Shown here: one piece after another, positions 42,268 to 50,429 of the stretch
Layout of the letters: the number at the start of each line of letters is the position of its first letter
Numbering within the stretch: the first letter of the stretch is position 1
Source of the DNA: Niabella insulamsoli
Lineage (GTDB): Bacteria > Bacteroidota > Bacteroidia > Chitinophagales > Chitinophagaceae
Length of the DNA stretch: 64,000 bases
Assembly: GCF_039652435.2 (NCBI RefSeq)
Contig: NZ_CP190246.1
Location: 1,116,001 to 1,180,000, forward strand
Reading direction: 5' to 3'
Made by a program: the position numbers and the translations under genes
Notes under the pieces: generated by a model
Told to the model about the DNA's origin: nothing
The model's database searches: none
What the model saw: only the letters and a program-made list of their open reading frames with translations

Positions 42268-44304
42268 ATGACTGACAGAAAATTGCTTTTGCGGGTAACG
42301 CTGGGATGGTTTTTACTTTTAATACTCGCCTATCTCAATCACTTTCAAAATGGTTTTCATTTTGACGACAGCCATACCATCACTTATAACACTGCAATCA
42401 GAAACATAAAAAATGTGCCCGCTTTTTTCTCGGACCCAACGATGTTTAGCGCCAACCCACAACATCATCATTTACGCCCCTGGGTAACCACAACGCTGGC
42501 GGTAGACTATTGGCTGGGAGGGGGATTGTATCCGTTTTTCTTTCATCTCTCTACATTTCTCGTTCATATTGGCCTCTGTTTATTGCTTTTTTCTGTATAT
42601 AAAGAGATTACCGGAAACGCGTTGCAACACCGGTGGGCGCCATGGATAGCGCTTTTTGCCGCGGGTGTTTTCGGTATGCACACTGCGGTTGCCGAAACGA
42701 TTAATTATGTTATTTCACGGTCTGACGTCTGGTCAACCTTTTTTATAGTGCTCTCGCTCTTTTTATTTATCAGATTTCCTGCGAAAAGAAAATACGGGCT
42801 TTATATATTGGCTGCGGTGGCAGGAGTTTTTGCGAAAGAAACGGTGCCTGTCTTATTAGTGCTGCTGTTCTTTTATATTCTTTTCTTTGAAAAAAATCTA
42901 TCGGTGGCACAGCTGTTCACTGCGCGGCATTTCAAAACCGTGCTGGGCGTGGTCGGGCGATTATTGCCATTATTGCTTGCGGTTGCAATTGTACAAATTT
43001 ACACGCTCACTCGGGTGAACACAGAAACGCAGGACGCGGGCTTATCCAATCCGCTGATTTCTTATTGGCTCACGCAAACCTATGTTTGGTTTAGATATTT
43101 CATTACTTTTTTCTGGCCGTTCCATTTATCCGCCGATACTGACTTGAAAGTTATATCCGATGTCAGTAACTGGCGCATTATTGTTGGGGTTTTGTTTGTA
43201 ATGGCGCTCCTGGTGAGCATCGTTAAAACCTCCGCCAGGAAGGAAACCCGTCCGATTTCGTTTGGTTTAATCTGGTTTGCCGCGTCATTGCTGCCCACGT
43301 CGCTGCTGCCTTTTTCGGAAGTGATGAATGACCATCGCATGTATTTTGCTTTTACGGGATTGGCATTAGCGATCGTATATGCCGCTGGATTGCTGGTGAT
43401 CCGGCGTGAAAGTTCGGTTGTGGCCCATCCATCTTATAAAAAGGCGATCATCTTTGCAATGGCTTTGATTATCGGACTACATGCTTTTGGCGTACACCAA
43501 AGAAATAAGGTTTGGTTTACAGAAGAAACACTTTGGAAAGATGTAACGGAAAAGAGCCCGGAAAACGGGAGAGGATGGATGAATTATGGTTTGTCGCTAA
43601 TGAGCCGGGGCGATTATGTTTCCGCACTTAAAATGTTTGAAAAAGCCAACACTTTGTTGACTGATTACAGTTTTTTAAATATTAATATGGCTATCGCTAA
43701 TGCGGGATTGAAGCGGAATGAAGAAGCGGTCGCTAACTTTGCACGGGCTATTATGCTGGCGCCGAATGATTATAACTCTTATGCTTATTACGCCCGCTAT
43801 CTTGTGGAACAGCAAAAGTTTGCGCCTGCGAAGGAGATGGCCGAGAAAGCATTGTCGCTCAATAAAAATGATATCATTTCGCTGGAATCCGCTATGGCAG
43901 CGTATCAGGGATTGCAGCAATGGGATAAACTGAAGCAAACCGCCAGCTACACGTTGTCAATCGACCCGGAGAACACAAAGGCTGCTAATTACCTCGCAGC
44001 GGCGCATCAGCAAAAAGCGACTGTAGCGCTTCCATCGTCAGGCCTGAAAACATCGGAGGACTATATCAATCTTAGCCTTGTACTTTATAACGCGGGCGCC
44101 TACGAAGATTGTATTGCCGCTTGTAGGAATGCGCTGGCTTTAAAGCCCGACAACGCCGACGCTTATAATAATATTTGTGCAGCTTATAATATGCTGAAGC
44201 AATGGGATAAAGCCAAAGAAGCTTGCAAAAAAGCCCTGGAACTCAACCCTAACCACGCTAATGCGCCGGCTAATCTGAAATGGGCTGAAAATGAAAGGCT
44301 GTAA
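42268..44304 (+). CDS. TMTC-like GT-C membrane glycosyltransferase with TPR tail
   Basis: 678 residues. Residues about 8-425 have 10-11 membrane helices; the first outside loop has acidic HFDDSHTI (about 32-39), followed by 'HLRPWVTTTLAVDYWLGGG', which resembles eukaryotic TMTC O-mannosyltransferases. Residues about 430-678 are at least six TPR units ('GWMNYGLSLMSRGDYVSALK', 'AYNNICAAYNMLKQWDKAKE', 'ACKKALELNPNHANAPANLK'). In TMTC proteins the TPR part selects acceptor protein. Pairing with a DPM1-like GT2 suggests transfer of a lipid-linked sugar onto exported proteins. The function in bacteria is not established. Confidence 0.72.
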   Translation: MTDRKLLLRVTLGWFLLLILAYLNHFQNGFHFDDSHTITYNTAIRNIKNVPAFFSDPTMFSANPQHHHLRPWVTTTLAVDYWLGGGLYPFFFHLSTFLVHIGLCLLLFSVYKEITGNALQHRWAPWIALFAAGVFGMHTAVAETINYVISRSDVWSTFFIVLSLFLFIRFPAKRKYGLYILAAVAGVFAKETVPVLLVLLFFYILFFEKNLSVAQLFTARHFKTVLGVVGRLLPLLLAVAIVQIYTLTRVNTETQDAGLSNPLISYWLTQTYVWFRYFITFFWPFHLSADTDLKVISDVSNWRIIVGVLFVMALLVSIVKTSARKETRPISFGLIWFAASLLPTSLLPFSEVMNDHRMYFAFTGLALAIVYAAGLLVIRRESSVVAHPSYKKAIIFAMALIIGLHAFGVHQRNKVWFTEETLWKDVTEKSPENGRGWMNYGLSLMSRGDYVSALKMFEKANTLLTDYSFLNINMAIANAGLKRNEEAVANFARAIMLAPNDYNSYAYYARYLVEQQKFAPAKEMAEKALSLNKNDIISLESAMAAYQGLQQWDKLKQTASYTLSIDPENTKAANYLAAAHQQKATVALPSSGLKTSEDYINLSLVLYNAGAYEDCIAACRNALALKPDNADAYNNICAAYNMLKQWDKAKEACKKALELNPNHANAPANLKWAENERL

Positions 44305-44306
44305 GA

Positions 44307-44738
44307 TTAATGAGCCAGTCGGGACTTTGCGGCTTCCGGTAGAGCGCTTACTTTCTTTTGCGTGTAATCATAGCAGATCATTCCCGTTTTTGCGATCGCT
44401 ACAAGTGTGGTTTGGTTGTTGTTGATTTTTTCTAACTTATACACCAGGTCGAATCCCACCCGATTAAAATCTAATGCTGCGATGGATACGGTGATCTGAT
44501 CGCCATAAAAAACCTCAGTTTTAAACTCAATTCCCACGTCGCTCATGATGAGGCCCGTATTTTCAAGATTCATTTCACTATAACCCAGAGACCGTAAATA
44601 TTGTAACCTTGCTTCGTGGATGATGGCCAATAATGCATGGTTGCCAACGTGGCCGCCATAGTTTAGATCAGTAATTCGTATAGGAATAATCGTAGAAAAT
44701 GAAAACGTTGCAGGTAAAGCGATTTTGATACGCGCCAT
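44307..44738 (-). CDS. Hotdog-fold acyl-CoA thioesterase (4HBT-like)
   Basis: 143 residues. 'ITDLNYGGHVGNHALLAIIH' then EARLQYL is the D-x-x-G-H-V motif and central helix of 4-hydroxybenzoyl-CoA-type thioesterases; Asp in 'TDLNYGGHV' is a likely catalytic residue. Hydrolyses some acyl-CoA; substrate unknown. It is convergent with the TMTC-like gene (2 bp apart). Confidence 0.88.
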   Translation of the reverse strand: MARIKIALPATFSFSTIIPIRITDLNYGGHVGNHALLAIIHEARLQYLRSLGYSEMNLENTGLIMSDVGIEFKTEVFYGDQITVSIAALDFNRVGFDLVYKLEKINNNQTTLVAIAKTGMICYDYTQKKVSALPEAAKSRLAH

Positions 44739-44796
44739 TGGGGTGAGATTTAATCAAATGAAGCGGCATGGGCTCATGAAAAATTGATGAATGAAA

Positions 44797-45795
44797 CTAA
44801 AGTTTTGTTTCAGCTGCGCTTTCTTCGCTGGCCATATCCAGAATATCTAAAAAATTATCAGGAGAGGAAACCGTGCTGCTGCTGGCCATTTCTTTTTGCC
44901 ATTTAGAAATCTGATCGTCGCAGCTATGGTCTTCGCCGGCGATACAATCAGCCATATTGCTCACTTTTTTTGACATGCGAACCACATTGCCGTCCTGGGT
45001 CATTAAAATGATATAACGGTTTTGAGCTTCTTTGTTTTTTTCGATGGATGCGGTATAAGCGTTGCCTAACTTAGTTTTGATTCCCGCAAGCGCCTGCTGA
45101 GCGCCCGGAGGCTGCGTAGGCTGTTGTTTCACCGCAACCGGCGTTACCACGGACGGGAGTGATTTATTCCCGGTCGCAATATTGCCGGCATAATTATTAC
45201 TGGTTCCGCCTGTTTCATCTCTAAGGATAAAAAACGCAGTAACACTGATAATGGCGATAAAGCACGCGGCTGCTGCATATTTTAGCCAGCCATGATGCGC
45301 GGTAGTCTTCAACGTAGTTGCCTGGTTTTTCGGAGATAATTCGTCCCTGATACCCAACCAGGCTGTTGCCGGTGGATTTACTTTTAAACGCGATAACTTT
45401 TTTTCAATGATTTCGAGCGCGGCTTCATCGTCAAGCGTTGCCGAAATATGATGCCATGCGTTAGCAGGCGGCGTTACTTCTGTGTTCTGTAATGCCGCCA
45501 CGGAACCCCATGATTTTTGTTCGTCGAGATTTAATGCAATATTATCCCACACCATTTTTGGAGGGGCTACTTCAAATTGATGTAAAGCGGATGCGATTTT
45601 TTTATTTTGGTCTTCCTGGTTTAATTCTTTTTCCAGGGCTGACCATATGTGAGCAGGAGGCTGCAGCTCGGCCGCGTTTAGTTTTGCGGCGATCTTATTA
45701 TCCTGTTCCAGTTGATCTAATGCTCCAGATATATGCGCCCATGCCTCAGCCGGAGGTGATACTTCAAAATTATATATTTTTTTCAGGCTGTCCAT
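44797..45795 (-). CDS. Membrane anti-sigma-like protein with five 32-residue repeats
   Basis: 332 residues. The cytoplasmic N-terminus has five repeats of the form V-x-P-P-x-x-x-W-x-x-I-x-x-x-L, with the tryptophans at 19, 51, 83, 114 and 146, that is a period of 32, 32, 31, 32. A single membrane helix (about 168-190, 'AAAACFIAIISVTAFFIL') follows, then a periplasmic part with 'LITQDGNVVRMSKKV' and one Cys pair region. The ECF sigma factor gene ends 9 bp upstream, so it is presumably its anti-sigma factor, although a classical zinc anti-sigma motif is absent. The repeats may form the sigma-binding surface. Confidence 0.7.
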   Translation of the reverse strand: MDSLKKIYNFEVSPPAEAWAHISGALDQLEQDNKIAAKLNAAELQPPAHIWSALEKELNQEDQNKKIASALHQFEVAPPKMVWDNIALNLDEQKSWGSVAALQNTEVTPPANAWHHISATLDDEAALEIIEKKLSRLKVNPPATAWLGIRDELSPKNQATTLKTTAHHGWLKYAAAACFIAIISVTAFFILRDETGGTSNNYAGNIATGNKSLPSVVTPVAVKQQPTQPPGAQQALAGIKTKLGNAYTASIEKNKEAQNRYIILMTQDGNVVRMSKKVSNMADCIAGEDHSCDDQISKWQKEMASSSTVSSPDNFLDILDMASEESAAETKL

Positions 45796-45804
45796 TTTAA
45801 CCCA

Positions 45805-46368
45805 TTACTTCGGTCTGTCTTCAATATGTTTTCTTACTAAATCCTGCAAAAGCGCTTTGGCTCTGGAAAGCTGGGATTTGCTGGTGCCTTCGCTGATGCC
45901 CAGCATTTCTCCAATTTCTTTGTGAGAATAACCCTCCACAACATACATGTTAAATACGGTGCGGTAACCCGGCGATAACCGTGTGATCAATTCCAGAATA
46001 TCTTTCTCTGCCAACTCATCCAAAGCCGATATATACTTTCCTTCGATCGTACTTTCTTCTTTCTCCGTAACCGGCTGCAGGTATTTTTTTCTTCGGAAAT
46101 ATTCGATAGAGGTATTCACAAAAATCCGGCGTATCCACCCTTCGAAGGAGCCGTCGCCTCTGAAGCTATCCAGTTTCTTAAAGATTTTGATAAATCCGTC
46201 CTGTAAAATATCCTGCGCTTCTTCTGCATTACTGGCATACCTCAAACAAACTGCGTACATTTTCGGAGAAAAGCGGTTGTACAGCTCTTCCTGCATTCTG
46301 CGGTCGCCCTCAATACACCCTGTAATTAAGTCGCTTTCTTCAATTGTATGGTTGCGTATCGGTTCCAA
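45805..46368 (-). CDS. ECF-type RNA polymerase sigma factor
   Basis: 187 residues. Region 2: 'LYNRFSPKMYAVCLRYASNA', EEAQDILQDGFIKIFKKL, 'GSFEGWIRRIFVNTSIEYFR'; region 4: 'LSPGYRTVFNMYVVEGYSHK' and EIGEMLGISEGTSKSQLSRA (helix-turn-helix). Its stop and the start of the repeat-bearing membrane protein are 9 bp apart. The promoter -7 box TACGTTTG (46402-46395) lies upstream. Autoregulation is possible but not shown. Confidence 0.93.
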   Translation of the reverse strand: MEPIRNHTIEESDLITGCIEGDRRMQEELYNRFSPKMYAVCLRYASNAEEAQDILQDGFIKIFKKLDSFRGDGSFEGWIRRIFVNTSIEYFRRKKYLQPVTEKEESTIEGKYISALDELAEKDILELITRLSPGYRTVFNMYVVEGYSHKEIGEMLGISEGTSKSQLSRAKALLQDLVRKHIEDRPK

Positions 46369-46394
46369 ATTTTTTAAATATTTAAAAAGTTCTT

Positions 46395-46402
46395 CAAACG
46401 TA
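46395..46402 (-). promoter_or_regulatory. -7 box TACGTTTG for the sigma factor gene
   Basis: Exact TAnnTTTG on the minus strand, 26 bp before the start at 46368. Confidence 0.55.
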
Positions 46403-46496
46403 CAGAAAATTTTTCATTGCAAGACAGCTGCTTTGAAGCTTTGGGCCTCATTTTTTACATCCTGCGCCGCTGTTTTGGCATGTAGATAAAGAAGGT

Positions 46497-47090
46497 TTAT
46501 CCGGCGGCCGGTTGTTGTTCTTTTTTTAACCAGTCGATCAACTGCACCAGCGCCCTTGTTCGGTGGCTCATTTTCTTTTTTTCATCAAGTGGCATTTCGG
46601 CAAAAGTTTGCCCGGCCCCCTCGGGTATAAAAATAGGGTCGTAGCCAAAGCCTTCAGTGCCAATCCGCTCCTCCGTAATATGGCCTTCGCAAACGCCTTC
46701 AAAAAGTGTTTCCTTTCCGTTCATAATCAACGAAATCACCGTCCTGAAACGTGCTTTTCGGTTAGCAATTCCTTTCATTTTATCAAGTAGCTTGGCAATA
46801 TTGTCGGCGTATTGCGGCTCCCCGTTGGCGTAGCGCGCGCTCTTCACGCCGGGCGCTCCACCGAGCGCGTCCACTTCCAGGCCCGTGTCTTCACTGAAAC
46901 AATCTCTTCCTGTCAACTCGAAAATGGTTTTCGACTTTTCCGTTGCATTGGCTTCGAGCGTGTCGTGCGGCTCCGGAATTTCTTTGTCAATACCCGCTTC
47001 TTTCAGGCTGATAATTTCAAAGCCCGCTTCCAATGCTGAACGGATTTCTTTAACCTTATTTATATTATTTGTAGCAAAAACTAAAGTCAT
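46497..47090 (-). CDS. rdgB: RdgB/HAM1 non-canonical purine NTP pyrophosphatase
   Basis: 197 residues. Hydrolyses ITP, dITP and XTP to keep them out of nucleic acids. 'FATNNINKVKEI' at the N-terminus, 'FSEDTGLEVDALGGAPGVKS' and 'GTEGFGYDPIFIPEGAGQTF' then 'SHRTRALVQL' are the complete set of family motifs. Its ATG overlaps the stop of the preceding gene (ATGA), suggesting coupled translation. Confidence 0.95.
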   Translation of the reverse strand: MTLVFATNNINKVKEIRSALEAGFEIISLKEAGIDKEIPEPHDTLEANATEKSKTIFELTGRDCFSEDTGLEVDALGGAPGVKSARYANGEPQYADNIAKLLDKMKGIANRKARFRTVISLIMNGKETLFEGVCEGHITEERIGTEGFGYDPIFIPEGAGQTFAEMPLDEKKKMSHRTRALVQLIDWLKKEQQPAAG

Positions 47091-47608
47091 AAATTAAAGA
47101 TCTGTTTTAGGCCGGTCCAAAGTTTTCCTTTACCGGGTTTGTCGGTTTGTAAATTTTCAAGCGCCGGGGCATGTATCACCGTGTAGCCGGCAAATTTTTG
47201 CACCTGGTAGGCTGGAATGTCAAATGGTAGATTGAAATCATGAGGTGTAACGCCAAACATGAGGATAGCGCTTGCGTCAAAATGATTGCGGATCGCATCA
47301 CTGTCAATCTTTTCATAATTATTAAAATTGATGAGGGCCACATCGCTCAAGCCCAGTTGGCAGGCTTTAAGCAGCTGGGTTAGAAACTCAAGTTGTGGAT
47401 CGGGAAGATGAACGGATTGGGAATAGTTGACAACGATCAAGACTTTTTTATCATTATTGCCCAAAAATTTCCAGTTCGAAGTAGGGTTTTCGTTTTGAGC
47501 ATCGGCTGCAGTTGGCGCGGTTGGCGGCTGCGATGCCGAAGCTGTCAGGCTGGAAGGGTATAACTGTGCAAGCAAATAAGGCGATAAGGTAATTTCGTTC
47601 AAACTCAT
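47087..47608 (-). CDS. Conserved-looking protein of unknown function upstream of rdgB
   Basis: 173 residues, no signal peptide. A short N-terminal motif 'LSPYLLAQLYPSSL', a Pro/Ala-rich linker (about 20-45), then an alpha/beta domain: 'KKVLIVVNYSQSVHLPD', 'FLTQLLKACQLGLSDVALIN', 'DASAILMFGV', 'YTVIHAPALENLQTDK', ending 'KLWTGLKQIFNL'. This outline resembles the DNA polymerase III psi subunit HolD only vaguely; I do not assign it. It is coupled by a 4-bp overlap to rdgB and divergent from ilvE. Confidence 0.65.
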   Translation of the reverse strand: MSLNEITLSPYLLAQLYPSSLTASASQPPTAPTAADAQNENPTSNWKFLGNNDKKVLIVVNYSQSVHLPDPQLEFLTQLLKACQLGLSDVALINFNNYEKIDSDAIRNHFDASAILMFGVTPHDFNLPFDIPAYQVQKFAGYTVIHAPALENLQTDKPGKGKLWTGLKQIFNL

Positions 47609-47637
47609 ACTGTGCTTTAATTTCGCGGGAGTGTTCG

Positions 47638-47645
47638 TATCTTCG
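47638..47645 (+). promoter_or_regulatory. -7-like box TATCTTCG before ilvE
   Basis: One mismatch to TAnnTTTG, 31 bp before the ilvE ATG in the 68-bp divergent spacer. Confidence 0.4.
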
Positions 47646-47676
47646 CATTAACAATAATAGTCAAAAATAACATTTT

Positions 47677-48741
47677 ATGGTAGAGGCGGTTCAAATACCT
47701 GTTGAGCACATCAAAGAAAGCAAACTGCCACAGGTTGATTTTAAAAATTTAGGTTTTGGGAAGTATTTTTCTGATCACATGCTCGAAGCAGATTACGTCA
47801 ATGGCGAATGGACGAGCGTCAGGATCAGGCCTTATCAGGAACTAGGATTTTTGCCGGCCCTCTCTGTTCTTCATTATTCGCAAACTATTTTCGAGGGACA
47901 AAAAGCTCATAAGGATGAAAACGGGAATGTTCATATTTTCAGGCCACACGAGAACTGGAAAAGATTAAACCGCTCGGCCGAGCGTATGGCTATGCCGCAG
48001 GTGCCTGAAGAGATATTTGTGGAGGGCATGAAGCAGCTCATCGAACTCGATAAAGACTTTATTCCGTCCGGCTATGATGAGTCTCTTTATATCCGGCCTT
48101 TCCTGTTCGCCACAGAAGAAACGCTTGGCGTAAAGGCGGCTAATGCGTATAAATTCATGATTATCACTGGCCCTGTGGGCGCTTATTTCGCAGAGCCGGC
48201 GCGCATTTACGTAGAAGAGAAATTTACAAGAGCAGCGCCCGGCGGAACAGGAGCGGTGAAAACTGGTGGCAATTACGCGGCGTCGCTTTTGTCGTCGGCG
48301 GAAGCGCGTAAACAGGGTTATGATCAGGTGCTTTGGATGGACGCGATCGAACACAAATATGTTCAGGAAGTAGGGGCGATGAATATCTTTTTCATGATTG
48401 GGGATAAGATTATCACGCCAGACCTTTCTGACGGAACTATTTTAGCTGGCATTACGCGCATGAGCTTGATCGAAATGTTTAAGGATGCAGGCCATAAAGT
48501 GGAGGAAAGAAGAATTTCGATTGATGAGATTATCGAGGCGTATAAAAGCGGCCAATTGAAGGAAGTTTTCGGCTCCGGAACAGCGGCCACCATCAGCCAT
48601 GTTAAGGAATTAAAGTATAAAGACTTTGTAATGGAACTGGATGTCGATGCGATGACTGTTTCTTCGCAAATGAAAAAAGAGTTACTGGATTACAAAGAAA
48701 ATAAATCCGGCGATAAATATGGTTGGCTCGAACGTGTTTAA
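47677..48741 (+). CDS. ilvE: Branched-chain amino acid aminotransferase
   Basis: 354 residues, fold-type IV PLP enzyme. 'ALSVLHYSQTIFEGQKAH', 'RPHENWKRLNRSAERMAMP', 'YIRPFLFATEETLGV', the PLP-lysine block 'GGTGAVKTGGNYAASLLSS' (Lys about 196), 'QEVGAMNIFF' and 'VFGSGTAATISHVKELKYK' are all present. Transfers amino groups between Leu, Ile or Val and 2-oxoglutarate. It is monocistronic. An imperfect hairpin (CCAAATC 48778-48784 with GATTTGG 48802-48808) lies after the stop. Confidence 0.95.
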   Translation: MVEAVQIPVEHIKESKLPQVDFKNLGFGKYFSDHMLEADYVNGEWTSVRIRPYQELGFLPALSVLHYSQTIFEGQKAHKDENGNVHIFRPHENWKRLNRSAERMAMPQVPEEIFVEGMKQLIELDKDFIPSGYDESLYIRPFLFATEETLGVKAANAYKFMIITGPVGAYFAEPARIYVEEKFTRAAPGGTGAVKTGGNYAASLLSSAEARKQGYDQVLWMDAIEHKYVQEVGAMNIFFMIGDKIITPDLSDGTILAGITRMSLIEMFKDAGHKVEERRISIDEIIEAYKSGQLKEVFGSGTAATISHVKELKYKDFVMELDVDAMTVSSQMKKELLDYKENKSGDKYGWLERV

Positions 48742-48982
48742 AATCAGGATAATTCCCGAATGAACTTTTAAAAAGGTCCAAATCTTTAGGCTTTTTTAAT
48801 GGATTTGGGATTCATTTTATGGACTGTGCGCCGACAAGGGGGATGCTGTCTGCCGCGCCTGACGTAGTAAATTTTTTTCTACGCCGCATTTTTGCTTTCC
48901 TGGCGTCATCGGAAAGGCGCATACGCCCCGGAAAAAGTTCCAAAAAAAAATCAATTATTTTTGTTGATTCAATTTCTTACCT

Positions 48983-48990
48983 TACCTTTG
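48983..48990 (+). promoter_or_regulatory. -7 box TACCTTTG of the rpsL-rpsG unit
   Basis: Exact match with TTG at 48964-48966 as -33-like element. The 274-bp spacer 48742-49015 otherwise holds only the weak hairpin after ilvE and AT-rich sequence. Confidence 0.7.
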
Positions 48991-49015
48991 CCGTCCAAAA
49001 ATTAAAGGACAAGGA

Positions 49016-49390
49016 ATGCCTACAATTAATCAGTTAGTACGTAAAGGAAGAACAATAATCAAAGCAAAGAGTAAATCAAGGGCTTTAGATCAATGCCCTC
49101 AGCGCCGCGGCGTTTGTACTCGTGTATATACCACTACACCTAAAAAACCTAACTCTGCGCTTCGAAAAGTAGCGAAAGTGCGTTTAACTAATAAAATTGA
49201 GGTAATTGCCTACATTCCGGGTGAAGGCCACAATTTGCAGGAGCACTCCATCGTATTGATCCGCGGCGGAAGGGTAAAAGATTTGCCCGGTGTACGTTAT
49301 CATATCGTTCGCGGTAGCCTCGATACTGCTGGTGTGAAAGACCGTAAGCAGAGCCGTTCTAAATACGGAACCAAAAAAGCTAAAAAGTAA
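49016..49390 (+). CDS. rpsL: 30S ribosomal protein S12
   Basis: 124 residues. 'MPTINQLVRKGR' start, 'CPQRRGVCTRVYTTTPKKPN' then SALRKVAKVRLTN (the Lys in TPKKPN, site of streptomycin resistance, is wild type), 'PGEGHNLQEHSIVLIRGGRV', KDLPGVRYH. Acts in decoding at the A site. First gene of the short rpsL-rpsG unit. Confidence 0.98.
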   Translation: MPTINQLVRKGRTIIKAKSKSRALDQCPQRRGVCTRVYTTTPKKPNSALRKVAKVRLTNKIEVIAYIPGEGHNLQEHSIVLIRGGRVKDLPGVRYHIVRGSLDTAGVKDRKQSRSKYGTKKAKK

Positions 49391-49486
49391 TTTAACCAGG
49401 AGGTTGAATTATTATATATATCAAAAAAAGGCTGAGTAAAGTTTTAATTCTTGAAGAAATTCAGCCGATACTAAAAATTAAATATA

Positions 49487-49954
49487 ATGCGTAAAGCACA
49501 AGCCAAGAAACTCCCTTTAGCGCCAGATCCAAGGTTTAACGATAAACTGGTAACGCGTTTTGTAAACAACCTGATGTGGGAAGGAAAAAAAAGTGGTGCG
49601 TTCACTATTTTTTATGATGCGTTGGATAAAGTAGCGAAGCAAACCAACGAAGATGGTTACGAGGTTTGGAAAAAAGCATTATCTAATGTTACGCCGGCCG
49701 TTGAAGTTCGCAGCCGCCGCATCGGGGGCGCTACTTTCCAGATTCCTTCTGAAGTACGTGCCGACAGAAAAATTTCTTTAAGCATCAAATGGTTGATCCG
49801 TTATAGCCGCGAGCGCAACGGACGCAGCATGGCTGATAAATTGGCGAATGAAATTGTTGCTGCAAGCAAAGGTGAAGGCGCTGCTTTCAAAAAGAAAGAA
49901 GATACACACCGTATGGCTGAAGCAAACAAAGCTTTCGCTCACTTTAGAATCTAA
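49487..49954 (+). CDS. rpsG: 30S ribosomal protein S7
   Basis: 155 residues. 'RKAQAKKLPLAPDPRFND', 'VTRFVNNLMWEGKKSGAFTI', 'PAVEVRSRRIGGATFQIP', 'RYSRERNGRSMADKLANEI'. Primary binder of the 16S 3' major domain. It follows rpsL by 96 bp. Instead of fusA, a terminator follows, so the classical str operon is cut here. Confidence 0.98.
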   Translation: MRKAQAKKLPLAPDPRFNDKLVTRFVNNLMWEGKKSGAFTIFYDALDKVAKQTNEDGYEVWKKALSNVTPAVEVRSRRIGGATFQIPSEVRADRKISLSIKWLIRYSRERNGRSMADKLANEIVAASKGEGAAFKKKEDTHRMAEANKAFAHFRI

Positions 49955-49989
49955 CAAACAGCCCCATGGCGGGGTTAGAAAATAGCTTT

Positions 49990-50019
49990 AAAAGCCCGTT
50001 CCGAAAGGAATGGGCTTTT
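49990..50019 (+). terminator. Terminator after rpsG
   Basis: AAAAGCCCGTTCC (49990-50002), loop GAAA, GGAATGGGCTTTT (50007-50019); 13-bp stem with one G-T pair. It can serve both strands. Confidence 0.9.
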
Positions 50020-50043
50020 ATCATTTACGGCTGGCCAGGCCAT

Positions 50044-50301
50044 TTAGCCCTTCAGCCTGTTGACCAGGTCGACGTAGTCTTGCATGGCCTTTTCTTTCGA
50101 TGTGCCCTTTAGCGCTTCCCAGGCATTATATTTCGCCTTATTCACGATATCGAACGGGTTGGTTGGAGGATCGATATTAATATCGCCTAAAGATCCCTGT
50201 TTGTAAAGACTGTAAAGCTGCAACAGGGTCTCATTCGACGGTTTTTCAGAAAGGTTTTTACTTTCCGCCACCGCCTTTTCAAATTGTTGAATCAATTCCA
50301 T
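50044..50301 (-). CDS. Acyl-CoA-binding protein (ACBP)
   Basis: 85 residues, the normal length of the eukaryote-like ACBP fold of four helices. 'SNETLLQLYSLYKQGSLGD' and 'KYNAWEALKGTSKEKAMQDY' hold the acyl-CoA contact residues (Tyr, Lys, Lys, Tyr/Trp). Binds medium- and long-chain acyl-CoA in the cytoplasm. ACBP is sporadic in bacteria but known in Bacteroidota. Confidence 0.92.
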   Translation of the reverse strand: MELIQQFEKAVAESKNLSEKPSNETLLQLYSLYKQGSLGDINIDPPTNPFDIVNKAKYNAWEALKGTSKEKAMQDYVDLVNRLKG

Positions 50302-50381
50302 GGCTTCAAATTTTTGATCAATTTAAGCTATGAGGTTGATAAAGGTGCTTTGCTATAAAAATATTGTGTTGTGTCAATAAA

Positions 50382-50409
50382 AAATGCCACCTCTGTTGAG
50401 ATGGCATTT
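50382..50409 (-). terminator. Terminator of the PafA gene
   Basis: AAATGCCA (50382-50389) and TGGCATTT (50402-50409), with CTC/GAG inside, giving a 12-bp stem with one mismatch. On the minus strand a T-run follows. Confidence 0.8.
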
Positions 50410-50429
50410 CGTCTGTTTCAGCATAATTT

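Noticed and set aside
48742..49015. CCAAATC/GATTTGG stem after ilvE as a terminator.
   Set aside because: 17-base loop and no T-run after the stem; too weak for a separate entry.
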